Assembly: GCA_022605955.1 (NCBI GenBank)
Contig: JAKCOZ010000021.1
Coordinates: 10,584,501-10,648,500 of the forward strand
From: Rallus limicola
Taxonomy: Eukaryota; Chordata; Aves; Gruiformes; Rallidae
Length of the DNA: 64,000 bases
Reading direction: 5' to 3'
This document shows positions 9,957 to 23,185 of the stretch, in pieces. Position 1 is the stretch's first letter, and each line of letters begins with the position of its first letter. A program made the translations under genes and the position numbers. The notes under the pieces are model-generated. The model was not told the origin of the DNA. It searched no databases and saw nothing but the letters and a program-made list of their open reading frames with translations.

Positions 9957-12427
9957 CTGCGGTGATGCTTACATGAGGTATTGCCCTGCTACTCTTGCTT
10001 TAGCAGCTGGGCGCTCATGGCTGGATGGATGCTGTGAGTGAAGGGGAGAAAGGCCTCCCAGATTCAAACTAGGTTTGATGTATCTTTTTTTTTGGGTTGT
10101 TTAGAAGTGGTATCCTTGGGGCAGTCTAGGCTGCTCAGTGTGGGAGCAGTTCCACTAACCCCCCAGGGTCAGCATACACTGATTTCCATGCCTGAAGATC
10201 AGTAGTCTTGTTATCCAGTGGCCTGTATTGGTGCATTTTGTAATAGAGAATTTCTTTGTGCATAAAACACGAGTGTCTCCTACTGCTTATCCAAACTGGC
10301 TTTTAAGAAGAGGAAATCTGCTTGCAACTCTTAAACCTAGGTCCAGTCAGGAAATAATCCCTTCCCTTGTAGGGCCCAATTTAAAATTCTGTGGTGAAAT
10401 ACATTTCATTATTTGTATTGTGCACTCTTAGGCTGTGGGACTACTAAAAGCAAGTGTGTGAGTTTTCACCCTTTGCTTGAATCCAGCCTGGTTTAAGTCT
10501 CCTTGTGCAATACTGCTGCAACTCCATCACTGTCAGTAGCTGAAGTGCTGCTTACTCTGGAAGTTGGTGCCAGTGCAACAGATCTATTTGAAGGTGCATG
10601 GAAGAGAAGATCCATGTTAAGAGAAAACAATGTCAGAGTTGGCTCTGATAATTTAGCTGCTTCATGTTAGTCACATATTCTTTAGTGAGGAAAATCTCTG
10701 CGAACACAATGATTTAGTAACCATGGGGACAAAAGAGAAGGGGAGAGGTTGAGAACTGTGGAATGAATAACTGAAAAGCATGAGAGACTGAGCAATAGGG
10801 ACCAAAACTTGAATTTTGTGTGTACTAATGTCCTCATGGTGGGCAAAGTAGCAGGAAAGAGGCCCAAGCTACCTCTTTAAGGTCACCTCCCTTAGCTTCA
10901 GCCATAGGAAGTCTGGGTTTGGTGGGCGACTTACGAAAACAGACCTCTTCTTTCCCTCTGTATTACTGAAACGTTTCACATCATGAACCAAGAGCATGTA
11001 TGAAAGTTTTGGGAAAGGATTTTATGAAGTGTGGAACTAAATGGCTCATTCTGGCAGGGGAAGGGAAAGGCATGGTTGGCTGCTGAACCAATTATCACTT
11101 TTTTTAATGACAAACGGAGCCTCAGAATGTCTTTTTCTCTCCAATGGCACGGGTGACACAGTGCTGAATGCATTAATCATTTATAAGGCTCCTTTGGCAC
11201 AGTCCTGGAATCCTGAAACACAGGCCCCGGGCTTCACTGTCTATGGCACTGACTCAAAATCCATTAGAGACTGTTGATGCTCATGATTTATTGTATATGA
11301 GCAGGGGTCATTCTTGCCAAATAAATGTCTTTTGTGATTTATAAATTAAATACACTCTAGCTTCATTTTCTGAGAAAATTCTCAGAGTAAGTGTATTCAG
11401 CATTGCAGGCTCTGGATTAATTGAGAGTGAATGGTAATGCATTACTATCCTTCCCATTTCAAGCTACCATTCTGTGACTTCGTTACTGTAATGAAAATGG
11501 TTCTGCATGTTCTCAGACCTCAAATATTACAGCAGTTCCCAACCATAGGTTTCTACTCATTTCAAACCTAGCAAGGAAAATGGACATGCTGAACAACTAG
11601 CTTACCAGGCAGGGACAGAAGAGCTACTAAGTCTATTCTTTAGCCAGTTTTCTCCTTGCTGGTGGAGAGCTCTTCTCTCATGCTAGAGTATGCCCATTGC
11701 TTTGATCACCTTCATAAGAATTCATTCCACATACTGAATAGGCTGGACCCAGTCTTCAACTCCTGATGGAAGGACGTGAGGAGAGAGACTTGGCAGCCTG
11801 ACCTGTTATCTGACCTAACCAGCTGTGTCCAGGCTCTGTTTCAGGCTGCATTTTCCAAATCTGAGCCTCTGCCTTGACAGCTCCTGGCCAGCTTTCCTCA
11901 GCTGTCTGCTCAGTGGAGCACTTTTGCAGAGGCCATGGGCCTTCAGGAACTTCTGTTACCTTTCCTGAAGCCAAACTCCATCTGCTTTGCCAGGTCTGGG
12001 AGCTCAAGCTGTTTTATATAAAAAGGAAACAGAGGAAACCATTCTAAGGTTTAATGACTGTCACTGGAGGACCTAAAATATTTGAGGAAATGTGTACTAC
12101 TCTATTCTTTTTGTTCAGACTTGTGCCACTCAATGCAAACGTTTTTACATTTACATGTAAGAAATACAGGCTCCCTTCGTGTTGTCTTTAGGAAGTCTAG
12201 AAAATGGCTACAAATGTAAATTCTCCCCTAAACCCAGTGTTACCCCTTTGTAACCCGTGTCCTTTTGTCTAACTTCTACTCCAGCAAGGTGGGCCTTCTT
12301 GCTGGCTGTCAGTATGCTCTGTATGTTAACGTTTTCTGCACACCACCTAACAAGATTCCTCCATAAAAAAAAACCAGCTTTCTGCAGAATGGGACTGGTT
12401 AAATACTGAAAGCACGAGTTGTTCTCT
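9957..12427 (+). other. Intronic DNA, no repeat recognised
   Basis: Low-CpG intronic sequence without recognisable mobile elements. The stretch around 11260-11480 is AT-rich with several TAAT cores and could be a conserved non-coding block, but that cannot be judged from one genome. A potential poly(A) signal at 11320 is listed on its own. Confidence 0.5.
11320..11340 (+). terminator. Potential intronic poly(A) signal
   Basis: AATAAA at 11320-11325 is directly followed by a GU-rich run (TGTCTTTTGTGATTT). It is in sense orientation 1.4 kb past the exon 1 donor. If used, a transcript retaining the intron start would end here and encode only T1 plus 14 codons. AATAAA hexamers are common in AT-rich introns, so this is weak evidence. 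Confidence 0.22.
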
Positions 12428-12532
12428 ATTTGCAGGGGTTCTTTGGGTTTGGGTGGTGGGTTTTTGTTTGGTTGGTTTTGTTTTAGGTTTGTGTGGTTTT
12501 GTATATGGTTGGTTGGTTGGTTGGTTTTGTTC
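12428..12532 (+). repeat. GT-rich low-complexity tract with (TTGG)n
   Basis: A run almost free of A and C, composed of GGTTT/GGTT/TTTTG units, ending in a clean (TGGT)n array at about 12507-12526. The sense transcript would be strongly GU-rich. Confidence 0.85.
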
Positions 12533-15500
12533 TAAAAGGAATTACATGTGATGTACCTCAGGGGTGAAAACAGCTTTCAAGTAAGAAGAATAATCCCCCA
12601 GACCTTAATTTCTGTTGCTGTTATATCCACTGGGGATTTACCCATATCTTTTGACTAATCTGTCTGGCTTTTAAACTAACCACCTCGTGGCAAGCAGTGT
12701 CTTATTTATGTGTGATGCTTCACCCTGTACGTGACTGGAAAGAACACTCTGTGAGATTTTGTAATATCCACCCTTTGAGAGTGTCCAGATTTCTACAGGG
12801 AGGCATCAGATAGCTGCTGAAGTCTCAGGCTTGCTGTCTTGTTACCCCTCACACTAGGAGAGAGGGGTATTTGCTCCCTTTCTGTGATGCTGCAGCCCCT
12901 CACAGCTGTAACTGAAGCAGCACTATCCTTGAGCGAGGTGCCAGAGAGCTGCTGGGCAGCACTCCAGCTCTCCCCCAGGGTCAGACCATGCAACAGGCAC
13001 CTGCACCATTTCACCCACCAGTTCAGTCAGCTTGGAGGCACTTGCTGTGCTGCCCTCCCCTTGCCCATTGGGAAAACCCCTGTGTACAAAACTGGGCACT
13101 GAGGGGCTCTCCCTCTACCAAATGAAGAAAAATACTTGTTGGGCAGTTATTTGATAAAACTCTTCATTTCTCTCTTGGCTAGCCTTACAAGGTATTTGAA
13201 AGGATCAGTCTCTCCTGCTTCCTGTGACTCTATTTGCCTGTATATCCCTGAGAAGCACTCACTGCAGTCTTTGTGGATGCCTCCTCCTCTTCCTGCAATC
13301 ACTGTTTTTGCATGCTCATGCTTATTTTTATCATTCTCCCAGTCTCCCTTAATAGTTTGGTAGTTTATTTTTTTGGTTTTGTTTTTTAAATAGTATTCTT
13401 CCTGTACTTTGGTGTACTCACACATCCATTTTTAACCATAGAAGACTCTCTGGTGCTCACTTCTGTCTGGATTTACCGTAGATGAAGATGAGGTGCAGAT
13501 ACTTTCTTGTGTAGCTATTGCATTTTCTTGTATGGTAATTTTCCTTTCCTTATGAAAGGAAAGCATCTCTCCAGAAGCCAAGTAGAACTGCTGCTCTTTC
13601 TTGGGACTTAGTGTCTGTGTCAGGGCACTAGTTCCCCAGAGCTCTGGTTTGGGCTTTTAATCTTAATTACTCTAAGCTTGGGCAGCTGGTTTCTGTCACC
13701 CACAACCCAGCTAGCAGCCCTGGGTTTCCAAAGCAGAAGTTCCTCCTGTTTTTTTCCTTAGCTAAGTAAGTTAGTCAGGATCTGTGGGCCTACCTGCCTG
13801 GTGAAACATTCCTGCCCATGGGAGAGTCAGTCTCTGTGTAGACTTCATGGCATCCTGAAAAGTCAAGACTGCAGCTGTTCAAGTGCTTTCCAGTATAAAC
13901 AAATAACAAATTAGACCAGCTCAACATCTTAATTAACTCACGTAGTCTTGGAAATCCTCTGGTCACCTGGACCTTTCCAGCAACTCTGCAAGAATATTGC
14001 CCTTTTTACCTATTAGAAGGAAAAGAAATCCTTTTGTCCTTACAAATGATTTCCCCAATCAATATTTGAGCAATTAGTGTTGTATGGGGTGAGGGGAAGT
14101 CTGCTTGTCTTACAGACTCCTCTGCATGTGCGGTTTTCAGCTATTTTTCTCTTGCTGCCCTGAAGGCTGAGAAAAACACGATGACATCACCCATATATTT
14201 TTTTTTTTGCAAAAAGCTTCTCTGCATATCTGCATGTCAAGTAGGATGTGCACTTCCTCTCCTCCTCTCTGCTTCTACTTCCCACTTTTCCTTGTCCTGT
14301 TGGGAGCTGAGCTGCAGCAATACCTCTGTTCTGGCAGGCTATTTCTTATGCTTTCTTCTGTTCCTACTATGCCTTTGCCAGTGTAATAATATCACGTTTA
14401 TCCTTGAAAACATGCAACTCCAATTCAGTAATCTTATTATGCATGCCTCTACATTTGTTGAACAGCTTTTCTCGAGCTGCCCACTGCTCTCTGCTGCTAA
14501 TCTCTGGATGCATTGCTCAGGGATCGGGGAGGTTGCTCTGTAAACTCTTTTCTTTTTACTGTTGATAGTGAGAAAATAAGAATGATAAAGCCTCTCAGAG
14601 ATGCATTTGCTACATCTAGAGCGTTCTTCCCCCACGTGGGCTTTCTATTCCTGGCCTTCCCTTATGGCATGCAGTTTTCATTCATCTCTAAACCGGCCTG
14701 AATTTAGCATTCAGCAGAGGAAAACCCTCTCTCTAATTGCAGGGGTCACACTTACCTCTTGTCTGTCTCTGAGGCTTCCATCACAGGGCAGATGTTTACC
14801 TTGTTAAAGCCAGATTGACCATAATTTGCGTGCATCTTTGGCTTTTATTTTCCTGTTGCAGTTATTGCTTTGGCTCCTCTGCTATATATAGAGGACTTAC
14901 TCCCTTCATTCAAAGTAAACTCCTGTCCTCAGAGATCCTCAAAAGCAGAGCCTCATTCCAAAGCCTTTCCCCCAGGTTCAGGGATTTGCCACTTTGGCCT
15001 ATAGCTTATTGCTGGGTTTCTAGCACAGCAATGCCCTGTGGACACACAAATGATTGCTGCTCTGTATCAGTCTCTCTTCATCCGATAGCTCCTTTCTGGG
15101 TGTTTGTCCTCCCAGTGAACCTCTTAAACCTTTTTTCTGGAGAGCCCTAATTCCTGTGTTTAGTTCCCTGCAAGTATCTTGCTTCTGTCTCACTGATGAC
15201 CTTTCCCCAATGTTTTGCTGTGCTGCCAGTTTCCAGAACTACTCTGCATTACAGCCTCCTTAAATTCCTAGTTTGGGGGTAAAAAGCTTAACCCTAGTAA
15301 TACTGACAGCCTGGTAATTATGTCCTTCGATTCTTTCCTGTCTCTAAAGAATCTTGCTCTGTGTCCCTATAACATAGGAGGTATCCTGTCCATGACGTCA
15401 TGTTGGCTTGTTAAGTCTCCCACATCCCTAACGTAACATCCCATGTTGTTTCCTGTATGGGATGTATCTGGCAACCACAAGGTTGTTCTAAGCTCTCCAG

Positions 15501-17539
15501 GTTGGATCACTCAAAGGTGATCCTTTCTCCAGACCTGTTATAGCAGCCCTGAGCAGCCCTTGGATCCAGGCAGTAAGCTACCTGGCATTTCCTGCCTGAA
15601 AATGATCTGGGTTCAGCAGTTTCTAATACACTCCAGCAGATCTGCTGTCTCTAAAGAATTTTATAATAGGAAGGTTGAAATTGTTACACCTGGCAGTTCT
15701 TGTGATGTACTTCCCATCCAGTCCATGACATACATAATATATAAACATGTATGTAGGCATACTCCTGGATTTTTAACTTCTAACTTTTCAGCTAGGAGAG
15801 CCTGGAGCCGGTTTGTGGTCCTCCCTGAACTCGAGCATCCATATCTGTGTGAGACTACCTGCCTCAGCAGGGATCTGATGAGCTTATATGCTTGGTCTGA
15901 ATTCCTTAGAGAACCTGTGCTATAGAAATGCAGTCAATGCTATTTTTAAAGCACCAGCTCTCATATGTACCTTTGAAAAATCTGAGAAATTAATTCTCTT
16001 TACTGCTCAATGTTGTCCCGTCCTACTCAGCCTGCAAGCAGATATGGTTTAAAGTGTCAACATTATCACTTAAAAGTGTAGGAAACCTTGCAAGAATGAA
16101 AAATCCCCATTCTGTTCAGCTGTAACTACAGAGGTTTAGTAATGGGATTCAGGGGAAGGCTGCTGGGCCTGATCCACCCAGGACATGTCAGCATGCTGCA
16201 ATGCCCACAAAGTGTGGGTGCAGCTTTAGCTGGTAGCTGTGCAGAGCACTCGCACGTCCAGCAGAATCAAGCGTGCTGTGGCCCATGGGTGTGCACTGAC
16301 TGCAGAAGTGCTCAGAGCTATGGAGAGGCACTATTCAGAAAGATAAATTCTTTTCAATTTTTAAAAACCACTGCATTCATTTAACTCTTCACACACTGTG
16401 GGATAAATATCCTTGCCGTCATGTTCCTCCTTTTACCTGTTCCTCTTGATCTCAACAATCACAGTTTTCTTCTGTTTTCTGTTGATGTGAATGCCCCCAT
16501 GGAGAGGAGTAATCCAGTGTTACTTTTACAACATGAGCATTGCTATTTGTCATTGCTAATGGCAAAATATTTATGTCAAAGAAAGTTCACAGCCGATCAC
16601 TTAGTTCTTGTAATAAACACAGTCAATATGATTTACTCCATGGAGATGTCTGGCAGCAACAGAAGAGGCACAATGGGGTCACTGAATGTGAGCAAGACAC
16701 TAACAGCCTTCTCTGAAGCAGCTATACGTGGAAGCTGTATGTTGTCACTGCTTCTGTTGCATTAAAGCAGACAAGAATCAAACCCTTACTGTTATAAGAG
16801 TTGACCAGGTTTGTTTCCTAGATCTAGAAGCTCAGCTCTGTCGCAGGCTGGGCTGGCTTTCTGTCTCTTGTAGTAGTACTGGGAGCACTGGTGCTGTGGT
16901 ATGGCGATAGCTGAGCTCAGCCTTAGAGGTAGCTGTCCTTATGGGGCAAACTGCTTCAGGGGCTGAGTTGGTAAATTTGCTTTGTGTTGCTCAATGCCAT
17001 GCACCTAGGAGATGGTAACAGCTTAGGGATCCCTGTCCCACAGTCTGTCACTTAACTGTCATGCCTGAGCTGCTTTAGCTTTGGCTCTCTTTAAGATGAC
17101 CTTGCCCTAAGTTTAGTCCCTGGGGCAACAGCCATGCATTCACCTCAGTAACTCAGTACAGCAAAAGGAAACCTTGTAGTAAGCCTCCCACCCTGAGTTT
17201 GGCTGGTCTCTGGTTTCTTTCTGCTGTCCAAACTTTTCTTGGCCTCCCCTGTCTGTCTCCTTTACAGTCTGGCACTGGCCGAATGTGGTTACCAGCAGGA
17301 TTTGTTGAGGTCTCTTTCTGATTTTAAACGAAAAAATTCTACTCTTTATTCTAGGGCAAGTTTGGAAGAGTGCTGAGCTTCCTTATGCATGCATTGTGCC
17401 TTTGTACCTGCTAAAGCTCCTCCCAAAATGCCAGTATTTAAATATCCTAAGCACATTTATTTTCTAGGTCCCCCAATAACACCAGCAACCCCGGCCCTGC
17501 TACTGTGGAGGGTAAAACTCACATTGAATGTAATGGGAG
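12533..17539 (+). other. Intronic DNA, no gene or repeat recognised
   Basis: Pyrimidine-leaning intronic sequence (long T/C-rich stretches around 14180-15260) with short homopolymers such as the T run at about 14200-14210. Open frames at 14181-14543, 14815-15150 and 15560-15925 are driven by this bias and show no protein motif. Confidence 0.5.
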
Positions 17540-17715
17540 CAAGTGAGTATTAATATTGTCTGTACTCATCAAGCAAAGCTCTCAAAGTGCTTTGAAAAGA
17601 TGGATTACTTAAGGCCAGGACAAACCCGTGATATATGTATTATCCCCATCTTAAAGTGAAGAGGTGATCATTGCCCAAGGTCAGTGAGGAGGGCCAGGGC
17701 ACAGCTGGGGGGGAC
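17540..17715 (+). repeat. MIR-like ancient SINE relic
   Basis: The ordered blocks CTCTCAAAGTGCTTTGAAAA, TATTATCCCCATCTTAAAG, and ATTGCCCAAGGTCAGTGAGG followed by GGGCACAGCT match the core and tail of MIR/amniote core-SINEs (consensus-like TCAAAGCGCTTTACA, TTATTATCCCCATTTTACAG, CTTGCCCAAGGTCACACAGC). One of the better preserved copies in the window. Confidence 0.7.
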
Positions 17716-20253
17716 ACATGCCTTGGCTTCCCCCATCTCATGTCACCAGTACATTTTCATGGTATAGATGAGCTTCCCACTGCCTGCAGTATGCTATTAC
17801 AGAGGGAGAGGTACTAGCAGCCACTGACTGTTTATCCAAGGGGGTGGAGTGAGAAATCAAACCTCTCTGTTTCAGCGCAAGCGGGGAATAAGTGGCCACA
17901 GAAAAGTGGGAAAGTTTTCTCTGGTAGGGCTAAAAAGGTTTGTACTGGGCATTTTCAGCATTCTGATGTAATTCTGACTGTAAGGCTGGGATGCTGTCTA
18001 ACTGTGAGGCTCTATATATATGTAGTCTAAGGTACATAAATATATTAAAAGAATCTGTCGTGGAATTATATAGTCATAGTAAAGCATATCCAGTGCAGGT
18101 TATATTGATATGTATGGGCACAGAAATATATTTAAACTTGCTCCTCCATATGGGAATTACTTTGTAGCAAAATCAACCTGTTTAAGGCAGGCATTTACTT
18201 TCAGTTAGAAATTCCCAGTCCTAGCAACCTGCTCCTCTTTGAGCACAGGAAATGAAACACTCAAAAAATACCTAAGGGGAGTGGTATCTCCTCAAACAAA
18301 CCTTCGATAGCAACAGCATCTACATGAATATCAGGGACAGTAACTGGTCAGAGTATAGGTGTTTTGTTAGCTTGGGAGCTCCCTTCAGTGAACTTTAGGT
18401 AGGAACCAGGAAAACTCCTGTGTGACCTACAAGGACAAGGGTCTTTGGGGTACCATACATCTCTTTCCCTACTGAATCTCCCAATCTGCCCCTAATTAAC
18501 TCTTCCCAACCCAGGGTTCCAGCACCTCCCTGTCACCTTCAGCTTCATGTAGTTTTTCAGAGGAGAGACCCTGTGGTATGGTCCTCTCTGGGAGTGAAAG
18601 GTTGCACTGTTGCCCCCTCCCTGCTGTGACCCGTCCCATGCCACCTCCAGGTGAGATGATGACAGCCAGTCCTTCCCACAGCATCCAGCCTCTGCCTGGC
18701 CTCAAAGATGCATTGACATTTTTAGGAACGTTCCCTCTTTCCCCATTCACAAGTCTCTCCTGTTGTGGTTGTGATTCCTGTGTTTTGCTGGAGTTCTTCT
18801 GGTCCAACAACAGACTGCTGGTCTGCGGGCTGTGGATGTTTTGTGACTCTTCCTGAGGTGCTGGCACTGCACTGTGGGGAGGTGGCCTTAACTTGACACT
18901 CTGCTGCTTGTGTCTGAAATCTGGGTTTGGGCAAGAGAAATCGATAGCAAAGCAAAAACTGAAGCACTTGTTGGTTTGTGAATCACCTATTGACAAATCT
19001 CACGTGAAAAACAACCTCCATGAGGCAGCCATCTACTCCTGTGTCACTAAAATACCCATGTCAAACAGCCAAAAGAAATGGAAGGAAGAATTTATTTTAA
19101 AGTTAATTTTTCCTGTAGTACATAATCAGTTCCAGTTATTATGAGTTCAACTTATTCAGTGCTGTTTGGATTCGTGTGGAGTCTCTAGCCAAAAGCACAG
19201 ATTAGTTTTGTTTTATTTAAGTCCATTTGCCCTTGCTCATTTTTGAGCAAGATGGAGTTGTAAATCTCATCTGCAGTATATAAACAACATAAACACCAGA
19301 CATGGTTTCTGATTGGTACTGATGGACAAAATGTTTCTAAAATGTGATTATACTTACCAAATTTTATTTTAGACTTAAGATTCCTTGTGGGTATCTCTTA
19401 AAAAAAAATTCTTTATTTTGCTAAATGAATAAATTGAAGATGTGAGTGAAGAGGTCTGGCTCAGTCTCAAATACTTAAAATCTTGCGTAGGGGGCATGAA
19501 CTTTCCAAGTAAAGTAAGCGCACTTTCCATGACACAGAAAATCTTTTCCATGCTGCAGGTATTCTTTGCTTGGCTAGTTTCAATGGTACCTGATAGCAGC
19601 ATAAACTGGGAATGGAAATATAGCACCAGGAGCAGCTCCTTGGTTCCCTGAGAAGCCTTGCATGTGGCTATGTCGATTCTTTTTCTCACTCTTCTCAGTG
19701 ATTCAGTGTCTAGTCCCTAGCTTTTTCTACCCTGGCATCTCCCAGTTGTCTTATGAAGGAGAGGCACAGTTATCCCAGTGTACTTGGCAAAGGGTACAGA
19801 GGGACTAACTGGCTTCTAAGGGCTTGTGATGGAGCAAGGAATGGAGTTGTAATCCTCCTCTAATCCTTGGACCATGTTTTTTTTTCCTCTGGTGCAGCTG
19901 GATCCCTGCCATAAGCATTCAAGAGGCAGCTGTGATAGGAAGAGCTAAATGCCTCCCTGAAACTGTGTAGGAATGCATCTCAGATTGGATTTTTTTTTTT
20001 TTCAGGTTTCTGGCAGTCTTGCTTTTATGTGGCACTTTCTCAGCTCTGAAAAACTTTGTTCACACCTGTAATTTCTCTGGTTATTTCAAAATGTCCACCT
20101 ATCACTCTGCACTCTTAATTTTTTCTGCATTGTATGTTTTTATTAACTATAGTGATCACATATTAAACACATTTCTTGTAATCAATGCATTTGACTGCCT
20201 CCACTATTACTAATTACTGTAACATACTTGTACTACTCTACATCTGGCCATTC
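17716..20253 (+). other. Intronic DNA, nothing recognised
   Basis: AT-rich near 18000-18140 (several TATATA stretches) and 19060-19480; otherwise ordinary. A segment at about 19735-19880 faintly resembles a MIR tail but is too diverged to call. The minus-strand frame 18496-18996 has no family motif. Confidence 0.45.
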
Positions 20254-20292
20254 TCAAGAATTATGTGTTATCAAGAATTATGTGTTATCAAG
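20254..20292 (+). repeat. 17-bp perfect tandem duplication
   Basis: The unit TCAAGAATTATGTGTTA occurs at 20254-20270 and 20271-20287 without a mismatch, followed by the first five bases of a third copy (20288-20292). The lack of divergence implies a recent slippage event. Confidence 0.95.
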
Positions 20293-20514
20293 TATCTGGA
20301 TAGAAAATGAGTGTAACTAATTTCTGAGGCAAGGTTTGCTGTCTGCTATCAGAAGAACTCAGCCTCCAATAGGGGAATAGGGATCTTTCATGCTTTATTT
20401 CTTTAATGAATTTTTGGTAAATCTGTCCATCTTTGCATAAAAGTTAAAGCTTTTTAGAAAAGAACAGGGAGGGGGGAAGTGTTGTCTCCCCTCCTGTCAA
20501 TGTGCCAGGAGTTT

Positions 20515-20650
20515 ATTAATAATACATAATAATTATACATTGCATTTCTTAGCTCCTTTCATCTGAGAATCTTAAAGTGTTTCATGAACATTAATTAAGC
20601 AATCCTCATGACTGTCTGGTGCAGTAACTATTATTATCAATCTACACTTA
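20515..20650 (+). repeat. MIR-like ancient SINE relic
   Basis: CATTTCTTAGCTCCTTTCAT, CTGAGAATCTTAAAGTGTTTC, ATGAACATTAATTAAGC, ATCCTCATGACTG and ACTATTATTATCAATC follow in the order of the amniote MIR-type SINE core (consensus-like CCTTTCATCNGAGGATCTC, AAAGCGCTTTACAAACATTA, ATTATTATCCCC). Confidence 0.68.
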
Positions 20651-23084
20651 AATATGACAATGCAGAAGAAATAGTAAATAAGAAAAATCTCCCAGATACA
20701 GGCAAGAGCAAACCTGATCTAGAAACATAAAGCATGCTGGAGCTTGGGACTGTCACACCTGAGCTTTTAATCTCTGACTGCTCCTCCTCACTTCTGTTCC
20801 TCAGGGAGCCACTGCAGAGTTGATCCCAGGCTGAGCCTGCTTTTGCAGGGGAAGGAGCTCTTGTGGTGACCCCCATCTAATGTAGCTCTTGCCTTTCCAT
20901 GAACAAAGCTTTTGGACATCCTGTTCAGCATGGACTGCAAAGCTCCCTTAGTTCTTTCTCCTCAGCCCTTGGACAAAGGCTTGCATGAGAATCTATGTCT
21001 TACTATGTTCACTGGTATCACTCAGGAATGGATTTGTTTGCAGAAAGAATAGCTTTTAATCGGAGTAGAACAGATATAAAAAATAAATACCAGTGTTCTG
21101 GCAGCAAATTCCCTCTCACCTTGTAGCTGTACCTCATGCTTGTTGCCAGTGAGCTGAATTAAACTAAGGTTAGACAACGTGCTGTTCTTCTTAGCCTCTA
21201 ATCTTCCTCAGGTAAGGGATTGATCTCAGCAGGTTTTGTGGAATTTAGCTGAGAAAAGCTGTGTCTTTTAAATGTGTTAGCTGTTAATATGAGGAAGGCA
21301 GGCTCACACAACAACAGTTGTGGTTTTCAGAGTTAAATACCTGCCAGTTCTTGCAATGTATTAATATATACGTTATCCTGGTGTTGGGACTGAGAGATGG
21401 TGGTGTAGCCCATGTTCCCAGCAGTGCTGAAGGCCTCAAGAGCTCTGAGAAATGTCAACCTCTAGTTTCACCTGCTGGCAGAGATGTCACATGGCATTTA
21501 CTTTTGGTTTATTTTGACAAAGTTGTGGGCTTGGTAGCTGACTCCAGCTATATTGGGTTCTATGTACTGTTATTTTGATGCTTCAAGGTAAACTTGAATC
21601 AGGTGAGGTGTAGTGTGTGAAATCTGGTTGATTCCTATTGATCTGGGGCCTACTAGTGCTGCTTGACTGAAGCACACCTTGTCAAAGGGAGCTTTTCAGG
21701 AGCAAGAACCTCACACATCCTTCATGCTGCCCAAGGTACCAATGGACCCAATGCTTTTTGTGTCTGTTCTGGCCCCTTCCTGGCTCCAGGTTCCTGTATG
21801 TGGCTCAGCAGTACAGGACAGAGCACTTGTGAGCTGTCCTGGTAGGGAGGTATTTCCATCAAACAGAAGATGTGCTGCATTGTAGAGATCAAATTGCATC
21901 CCCGAGTTAATTTTCTAATGGGCGTATTCACGCTCTCTGTGTTAACACAGGGTTATTCTATAGGAGTAACTTTACACTTCAGCAATCCCATGGAATGGTC
22001 TAATTTAATGCCTGCAGCCCTCCCCAAAGCCAGCTATAGCATATGCCATTTACCTACTGAAATACAAGACCTTCATCATGCTAAGCAGATGTATTGGGTC
22101 CTACTAGAGTGATATCTGGCCTCTCTTTCCTCTCTACTGAACACTGGGCCAGGTATAATTCCTTTATTTTGGTATGTCTATTGAGCTAAAGAAAGAATTT
22201 GCTAGAGTTTCTGGCTGTGAGTGAATGGCCATGAATGAAACCTACTTGACTTAGTAGTTATTTTAAAAGATGCTCTTAAGAGCTTCTTGTAAAGTGGCAA
22301 TGAAATGCTGATTAGTTTGCACTGTCTTCTGGAAAACTTGCTTCATGGTCCAGATAACTTAGGCATGGTGATGCCACTGCCAGGACGTATGGATGTAATT
22401 TATTTGATTCATAAACTCCTTGTAGGAAAGATGCATCTTTCTGTTCAGTGTTAATGTATCACTAAGTGCAACACTGTCCTGACTCATAGCTCATGTTTGG
22501 TACCCCAAAACAAGTAATATGTTTTCTAAAGCAGGTTTTGCTTTCTCTGTAAAAGTTTGGGATTAGTTTCCATAATTACTAATTTTGTATTCAAACTGGC
22601 CTGTTTCTTGAGCAGGAGTGGCAGAAGGATGGCATGCCTCTCCTCTGCCTGCTCTTCAACCATGCTGCTCATCTCACCACCACTTGCTCACTTAAACTGA
22701 GATCCTAGTTTCCAGTAGGGCTCTGAACTGCCCAAAGCAACAAGGGATTAAAGGACCTGTTTGGTCATCCTTCTCTTGCACAGAGGCAGTGATCTCCAAA
22801 ACTGTGGGTGGGGCAGATACAGAGAGAAAGTTAGTGCTTTGGCTGTCCTGGCTTAGTTCACCTAAGCTGGTTGCATCATGGGTTTTGTTGCTATAAGCTA
22901 ATCCTAAAGCAACTGGGAAGCATTCCCCTAGGCACTCTGTGCCAGTTTCAGTGCATGAGTGAGTTACTGATACTTTCCAGACAGAGGTAATCTGTGGACT
23001 TTTTTTTGAGTAGATTTAGGCAAGCATGTATGTGCAAAGGAAGAATGGAGAGCTAGGTTTCATAGACAGTTGCTCTGATTTAGC
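20651..23084 (+). other. Intronic DNA, nothing recognised
   Basis: Ordinary low-CpG intronic sequence. Scattered short open frames lack any recognisable motif. Confidence 0.45.
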
Positions 23085-23185
23085 ATGCAAATCAGATAGT
23101 TGGAATATGCAAATGTACCTTGGGGTTTATACAAGCAATTACTTAATCTGCATGTGGAAAAAACAGGATAATTGTGTGCAAATTA
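23085..23185 (+). promoter_or_regulatory. Cluster of POU octamer motifs, candidate intronic enhancer
   Basis: Two perfect octamers ATGCAAAT lie at 23085-23092 and 23107-23114, spaced 22 bp (about two helical turns). A related TGCAAATTA site follows at 23177-23185, with an AATTACTTAA homeodomain-like stretch between. POU-domain factors (OCT1, BRN family) bind ATGCAAAT. Sequence matches are direct; enhancer activity is inferred. Confidence 0.35.

Noticed and set aside
19735..19880. Possible additional MIR-like relic
   Set aside because: Only scattered similarity to the tail; too diverged to support.
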